NCBI GenBank assembly: GCA_033471095.1
Contig: CP136752.1
Span: 730,937-777,937 of the forward strand
From: Nitrosopumilaceae archaeon AB1(1)
GTDB taxonomy: Archaea > Thermoproteota > Nitrososphaeria > Nitrososphaerales > Nitrosopumilaceae
Reading direction: 5' to 3'
DNA: 47,001 nucleotides
The translations under genes and the position numbers were made by a program. The notes under the pieces are model-generated. The model saw nothing but the letters and a program-made list of their open reading frames with translations, did no database searches and was not told where the DNA came from. Positions 43,201-47,001 of this stretch are shown piece by piece (position 1 is the first letter of the stretch; each line of letters starts with the position of its first letter).

Positions 43201-44031
43201 CTAGTCTTCTTTTTTAGATTTTTCATTCATATCTTCTTTTTTAGATTCTCTAGCACCATCTTCTTTTTTAGATTTTTCATTCATATCTTCTTTTTTAGAT
43301 TCTCTAGCACCATCTTCTTTTTTAGATTTTTCATTCATATCTTCTTTTTTAGATTCTCTAGCACCATCTTCTTTTTTAGATACTAGAGTGGTATCTTTTT
43401 TTTCTACCATTTTAGCATCTGTCTTTGTTGTAGGCCTTACCCCTGTTGCAACTTGAGCAGATTTTGCTGGCACCGATACATATGGGGTGTCACCTTCTTC
43501 ACTTGGGGGCTCTACCTTACGTTTTGTTTTCATCTTGCCAATATTTTTTTGTAAATTAGAACCAGACGCAAAGTGTATTTTATCTTCCTCATCTCTCTTT
43601 ACAATATATGATGGAACATCTATGATTCTGTCATCAATCATAACATGACAATGTGTAATTGCCTGTCGTGCCTGATATGCTGTAGTGAATTCTAATTTTT
43701 TGTGTGCAATGGTTTGTAGTCTTCTCTCAAGAAGATTTGTTATTTGTAAATTTAATACATTATCTAATGTCGATTCACTATCTACTAGTTTTATTTTTAT
43801 TAGTGATTTCATGAATATTGGTTCCTTTTCTTCTCTAATCTCTTTTCTCAAAGCTAATAGTGATCGTGCCTGTTTTCTCACTCGTGATAATTCTGTTCGT
43901 GCCTTCCACAACTCTCTCTTTGTCTTTAATCCAAATGTACCTAATAGTTTGAGTTCATCCATCTTTAAATCATAATTCAATGGACGCTTTGGTTTTTTCC
44001 AAATACGTCTAGAATACTTTGGATCTCCCAA
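43201..44031 (-). CDS. rps4: Ribosomal protein uS4 with a repetitive acidic-basic tail
   Basis: 276 residues from the TTG at 44029-44031 ([17 protein letters not shown]). The archaeal S4 core is clear: [27 protein letters not shown] and [19 protein letters not shown] (S4 RNA-binding domain). The core ends near residue 170. The remaining tail is low in complexity and ends in three 18-residue repeats (unit [18 protein letters not shown]). The family's usual length is about 180-200, so the tail is exceptionally long. Seven bases after the corrected uS13 stop. Confidence 0.93.
   Translation of the reverse strand: MGDPKYSRRIWKKPKRPLNYDLKMDELKLLGTFGLKTKRELWKARTELSRVRKQARSLLALRKEIREEKEPIFMKSLIKIKLVDSESTLDNVLNLQITNLLERRLQTIAHKKLEFTTAYQARQAITHCHVMIDDRIIDVPSYIVKRDEEDKIHFASGSNLQKNIGKMKTKRKVEPPSEEGDTPYVSVPAKSAQVATGVRPTTKTDAKMVEKKDTTLVSKKEDGARESKKEDMNEKSKKEDGARESKKEDMNEKSKKEDGARESKKEDMNEKSKKED
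43207..43382 (-). repeat. 54-bp tandem repeats at the 3' end of rps4
   Basis: Three perfect 54-bp units (43207-43260, 43261-43314, 43315-43368) plus a 14-bp partial unit. In frame they encode 18-residue blocks of Lys, Glu, Asp, Ser. Near-perfect identity suggests recent expansion or active slippage. Confidence 0.95.
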
Positions 44032-44037
44032 TCACAC

Positions 44038-44654
44038 TCACTCCTTTTTCTTCTCTTCTGGTTTTGCAGCTGGTGGTGGAGCTTTGGTTGATCCTGCAGC
44101 TGGTGCATCTCCAGTCTTTGCCGGTGTTGCGCCTTCTGCACTACCTGCCTCTGTTGCACTTTCAGTGGTGCATCTCCTGTCTTTGCTGGCATTATTTTAC
44201 CACCCTTTGCAACTCCGACAGCTCCGCCTTTTCTTCCGGTTGTACGAGTTCGTTGTCCACGAACTTTTAATCCAAACATGTGTCTATATCCTCTCCAACT
44301 ACCTATTAATTTTTCACGCTCTACATCATTTCTAATTGTAAATGGAACATCCGATGTGATTAGATGTAAATCATTTCCAGTCTCAAGATTTTGTTGTCTG
44401 TTTAGAAACCATATTGGGAAACCTGCCTTTATTGGATCCTCCAATATACCTTCTATGTCTTTTACCTGTTTTTCTGTCATATTGCCAATATTCGAATCTG
44501 AACTCATTTCTAATTTATCTAAAATTGCATTTGCAAATGCTCTGCCTACGCCCTTTATCTGCTGTAATCCGATCAGTAATTTCTTCTCTCCGATAATGTC
44601 GTTGCCAACTATTCTAATAATATGTTCATATCCACTAATACTCAAGTATTCCAA
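44038..44654 (-). CDS. rps13: Ribosomal protein uS13, frameshift in the Ala/Pro tail
   Basis: The archaeal S13 core is intact from the TTG at 44652-44654: [20 protein letters not shown], then [28 protein letters not shown] and [15 protein letters not shown]. After PAKTGDAP the frame switches: as it stands it runs through Gln-rich, unnatural sequence to 43977, overlapping rps4. One missing base near 44161-44170 would restore [20 protein letters not shown] and a stop at 44038 right before rps4. The coordinates given follow the corrected reading. Confidence 0.88.
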
Positions 44655-44753
44655 CTAAAAAATACCTAGATAAAAACCATGCTTGAATTAGATGTTTTCT
44701 TTGTTTGAGATGATGATTCACTCATCAATAATGTTTAAGTCTAATGTATTGGT

Positions 44754-45059
44754 ATGATATCCATGAATGAAGATGATATTAATCGTCTATTTGATCCCAA
44801 AATCACCGAAATTCTTGCCATGCTTGAAGACTCTCCAAAACCAATTAGTGTAATTTCTGATCAATTGAATCTTGATGTGAATGAGATTAAAACACGTCTA
44901 GAACCATTAATCAAAGATGGATTTATCTCCTTTGATGAATCTGCTAATGATGTAATAGTGTCTGCCGATATAGATAAACTTACAAAGTTTTTTGAGAAAA
45001 ATATGAATTTTGATAGTACCATTGATGGTTTAACTGAGATGGATAGTTTTCTAAACTAA
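44754..45059 (+). CDS. Small winged-helix protein
   Basis: 101 residues (start at 44754 or the in-frame ATG at 44763). ITEILAMLEDSPKPISVISD, then QLNLDVNEIKTRLEPLIKDGFIS, forms a winged helix as in archaeal transcription regulators; the C-terminus is a short acidic region. Probably DNA- or RNA-binding; the target is unknown. It ends convergently with the next gene (4-bp overlap). Confidence 0.7.
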   Translation: MISMNEDDINRLFDPKITEILAMLEDSPKPISVISDQLNLDVNEIKTRLEPLIKDGFISFDESANDVIVSADIDKLTKFFEKNMNFDSTIDGLTEMDSFLN

Positions 45060-45556
45060 CGTTTTTTCATATTTCGTATTGTAATAATTCCAATTACTAC
45101 CAAACTTGCCAATCCGCCAATTAATAAATACACTCCCACTATGCTAACTGATATATCGTTATCATCTGGATAGTATGTGATTACTCCTATGACATTTATG
45201 ATTTGATCTGCTGTGTTTTCAACAACTAGTCTATACTCTCCTTTTGTATTTATGTCGAAACTCTTCTCTATTGGAACCTCGGAAATTAATTCTGTAACTA
45301 TTACATTATCAAATGGATCATACAATGAACTGTATAATGCATTTTTCACAAATGTAGGCGAGTCTATTACTATTACGCCAATCTCATTAATCATTGGATC
45401 TAGTTCTGCTTTGATCTCGATATTATCTCTAGCATTTACATCTTGATTAATTACTACTAAATCATTTACTATTATACTTACACCATAAAATATGACTGCT
45501 ATGCCAGAGCCACATAGACACATTGTGACTAACAGATATAACATAATTTTTCTCAT
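45056..45556 (-). CDS. Two-helix membrane protein with extracytoplasmic domain
   Basis: 166 residues. An N-terminal helix (LYLLVTMCLCGSGIAVIFYG), a beta-rich middle (about residues 35-125, including EYRLVVENTADQIINVIGVI) and a C-terminal helix (VGVYLLIGGLASLVVIGIIT) with a basic end. Similar proteins are common in Thaumarchaeota; some are annotated as emp24/gp25L-like. Function unknown. Confidence 0.6.
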   Translation of the reverse strand: MRKIMLYLLVTMCLCGSGIAVIFYGVSIIVNDLVVINQDVNARDNIEIKAELDPMINEIGVIVIDSPTFVKNALYSSLYDPFDNVIVTELISEVPIEKSFDINTKGEYRLVVENTADQIINVIGVITYYPDDNDISVSIVGVYLLIGGLASLVVIGIITIRNMKKR

Positions 45557-45666
45557 GTATCATTGGTGCCATTTCATGGTTAAAATATTATTCTTTTAAT
45601 ATTAGATAAGACTAAATTTGTTAGCATATACTAAATTTTAAATATACCGCGCAGAGTCATTATTCA

Positions 45667-46704
45667 TTGAAGATTGGTTCTCTAATGGGAATGGTACTAG
45701 TAATAGCCGTTGCAAGCTCAATTCTATACTTTTCTGTATCTAGTGTAATGGGGACTAGCCATGATACTAGTACATTCATTACTCATAATGGTGAGGTGAT
45801 AACGACGTATGGGGATATACTAAATCCGCAATATTCTACATCTACTGTAGAGTTTGATCCAAATCAATATCTTCGCAATTTCAATTATGGTACAGTATCT
45901 ACACTGCCTGATGGTACAACACTACGGGAATTTACTATAATAGCCGAAGATCATTTGATTCAAGAGATCTCCCCTGGAATATTTTATAATGTTTGGACAT
46001 TCAACGGAACTGTTCCTGGCCCTACCATTAGAGTGACAGAAGGTGATCTAGTACGTATACATTTCATTAATAATGGATCAAAACCACACACCATGCATTT
46101 TCATGGAATACACGAAGCTCAATTTGACGGTGTGTTTGAACCAGTAGGTGCTAATGGTGGACAATTTACATACGAATGGATAGCAGATCCCGTCGGTGTT
46201 CATCCATATCATTGTCATGTTATGCCACTTGAAGAGCACATTTTACATGGTTTGTATGGTGTTTATATCGTAAATCCAAAAGAGCCTCGAGAACCTGCTG
46301 ATGAAATGGTTATGGTATTGAATGGTTTTGATACAGACTTTGATACTGAAAATAATATTTATGCTGCAAACACTGTTCCATTTTATTATCAACATCATCC
46401 AATACAGATCAATGTAGGTGATCTTGTTCGAATTTATGTTGTGAATATGGTGGAATTTGATCCCATAAACAATTTTCATCTACATGGGAATCTCTATTTT
46501 TATTATCCAACAGGAACTAGTACTGTACCATCTGAATATACTGATATGATAACCTTATCTCAAACTGAGCGAGGAATTATGGAATTTTCCTATGATTACC
46601 CTGGCAAATATTTATTTCACGCACACAAGGTAGAATTTTCTGAAAAAGGATGGGCTGGCTTATTCCTAGTTAAAGGTAATGCGGATAGCGACTATGGAAC
46701 CTAA
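45667..46704 (+). CDS. Two-domain multicopper oxidase
   Basis: 345 residues from a TTG start. A membrane anchor or signal (LMGMVLVIAVASSILYFSV) precedes two cupredoxin domains. Copper ligands visible: HTMHFHG, HPYHCHVMPLEEHILHGLYG (type 1 site His-Cys-His-Met-like in domain 1), NNFHLHGN and LFHAHKVEF in domain 2. The domain-2 HxH is not flanked by Cys, so type 1 copper is only in domain 1. This is the NirK/2-domain MCO arrangement common in ammonia-oxidising archaea. Substrate unknown. The next gene overlaps the end by 11 bp. Confidence 0.85.
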   Translation: MKIGSLMGMVLVIAVASSILYFSVSSVMGTSHDTSTFITHNGEVITTYGDILNPQYSTSTVEFDPNQYLRNFNYGTVSTLPDGTTLREFTIIAEDHLIQEISPGIFYNVWTFNGTVPGPTIRVTEGDLVRIHFINNGSKPHTMHFHGIHEAQFDGVFEPVGANGGQFTYEWIADPVGVHPYHCHVMPLEEHILHGLYGVYIVNPKEPREPADEMVMVLNGFDTDFDTENNIYAANTVPFYYQHHPIQINVGDLVRIYVVNMVEFDPINNFHLHGNLYFYYPTGTSTVPSEYTDMITLSQTERGIMEFSYDYPGKYLFHAHKVEFSEKGWAGLFLVKGNADSDYGT

Positions 46705-47001
46705 CTTTTCAAAACCTAAATTAATTCTTGGTGGATTGGGACCACTCATCGCACTTGTATTTTTTGTATTTTACATATTGGGACCGGGCTCACTTTTGAA
46801 TGATATTGGTACACCTTTACCTGATATTACTTTTGATAGAATAGCATTTGAGGATACAGAAATCATTGCAACTATACGAAATACCGGACCTGTCCCTCTT
46901 AATGTGGTGATGGCAGATGTAAATGATCGCATTCAACCTGCGGCAATTGAACCTAACGGATACTTGGAGCGTTTTGAGACTGCAATTTTAAGAATACCGT
47001 T
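46694..47001 (+). CDS. Membrane protein, possibly ZIP-type transporter N-terminus, cut by window edge
   Basis: The ATG at 46694 lies inside the oxidase end. A basic start and a membrane helix (LILGGLGPLIALVFFVFYIL) lead into an extracytoplasmic stretch (FEDTEIIATIRNTGPVPLNV, then ADVNDRIQPAAIEP). I recall thaumarchaeal metal transporters of the ZIP family with such an extension beside multicopper oxidases, but the transporter part is outside the window. Coupling to the copper oxidase suggests metal handling. Confidence 0.5.
   Translation, partial: MEPNFSKPKLILGGLGPLIALVFFVFYILGPGSLLNDIGTPLPDITFDRIAFEDTEIIATIRNTGPVPLNVVMADVNDRIQPAAIEPNGYLERFETAILRIP

Noticed and set aside
43207-43382. Possible CRISPR-like array of regular repeats
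   Set aside because: The units are contiguous without spacers and lie in frame within rps4, so they are protein-coding tandem repeats.

Overview
The window looks like part of an ammonia-oxidising archaeon (Nitrososphaeria/Thaumarchaeota, AT-rich Nitrosopumilus-like branch). This rests on gene content: archaeal tRNA-guanine transglycosylase, Kae1, an archaeal YchF-type GTPase, archaeal uS13 and uS4, a large RFC subunit, a three-gene acetyl/propionyl-CoA carboxylase (the carboxylase of the 3-hydroxypropionate/4-hydroxybutyrate cycle), a two-domain multicopper oxidase and a type II NADH dehydrogenase fused to membrane helices. Several genes use TTG or GTG starts, and many are leaderless or nearly so. 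No rRNA, CRISPR array or integrase was seen.

Layout. 1-4812 is conserved core: tgtA (cut by the left edge), an AK6/Fap7 kinase, a GIY-YIG protein, a PH/GRAM-like protein, and Kae1 behind a YchF-type GTPase. 4987-31811 is about 27 kb of AT-rich accessory DNA ending next to tRNA-Lys(UUU). It reads as a defence/conflict island. It holds: a pentapeptide-repeat membrane protein followed by a P-loop GTPase/GAP1-like pair; two near-identical Fic genes flanking a HEPN-TPR gene; a KAP P-loop NTPase; a frameshifted DUF2971-like gene; an AbiV-like gene between two related small genes that share an upstream box; an IS6-type transposase remnant; an AbrB pair; an AbiEi-like regulator with an operator palindrome; a GmrSD-type restriction enzyme; and a restriction-modification cluster with two methyltransferases and an HTH regulator. 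Four copies of a roughly 79-bp palindromic MITE-like repeat are scattered through it, three directly behind stop codons.

31821-47001 is core again: tRNA-Lys, tRNA-Asp, NDH-2 fusion, IMP/FBP phosphatase, an RFC-L operon, a small-protein/GNAT pair resembling a toxin-antitoxin locus, DoxX, the carboxylase operon (carboxyltransferase, biotin carboxylase, biotin carrier), convergent uS4/uS13, small regulatory and membrane proteins, and a copper oxidase followed by a membrane protein cut by the right edge.

A recurrent oddity is single-base frameshifts in otherwise good genes: Kae1, pentapeptide protein, DUF2971-like gene, D12 methyltransferase, uS13 tail, and possibly HEPN-TPR. Two of these genes are essential, so some of these may be assembly errors; in the island, genuine decay is equally possible. 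Family assignments come from reading motifs, not from searches.
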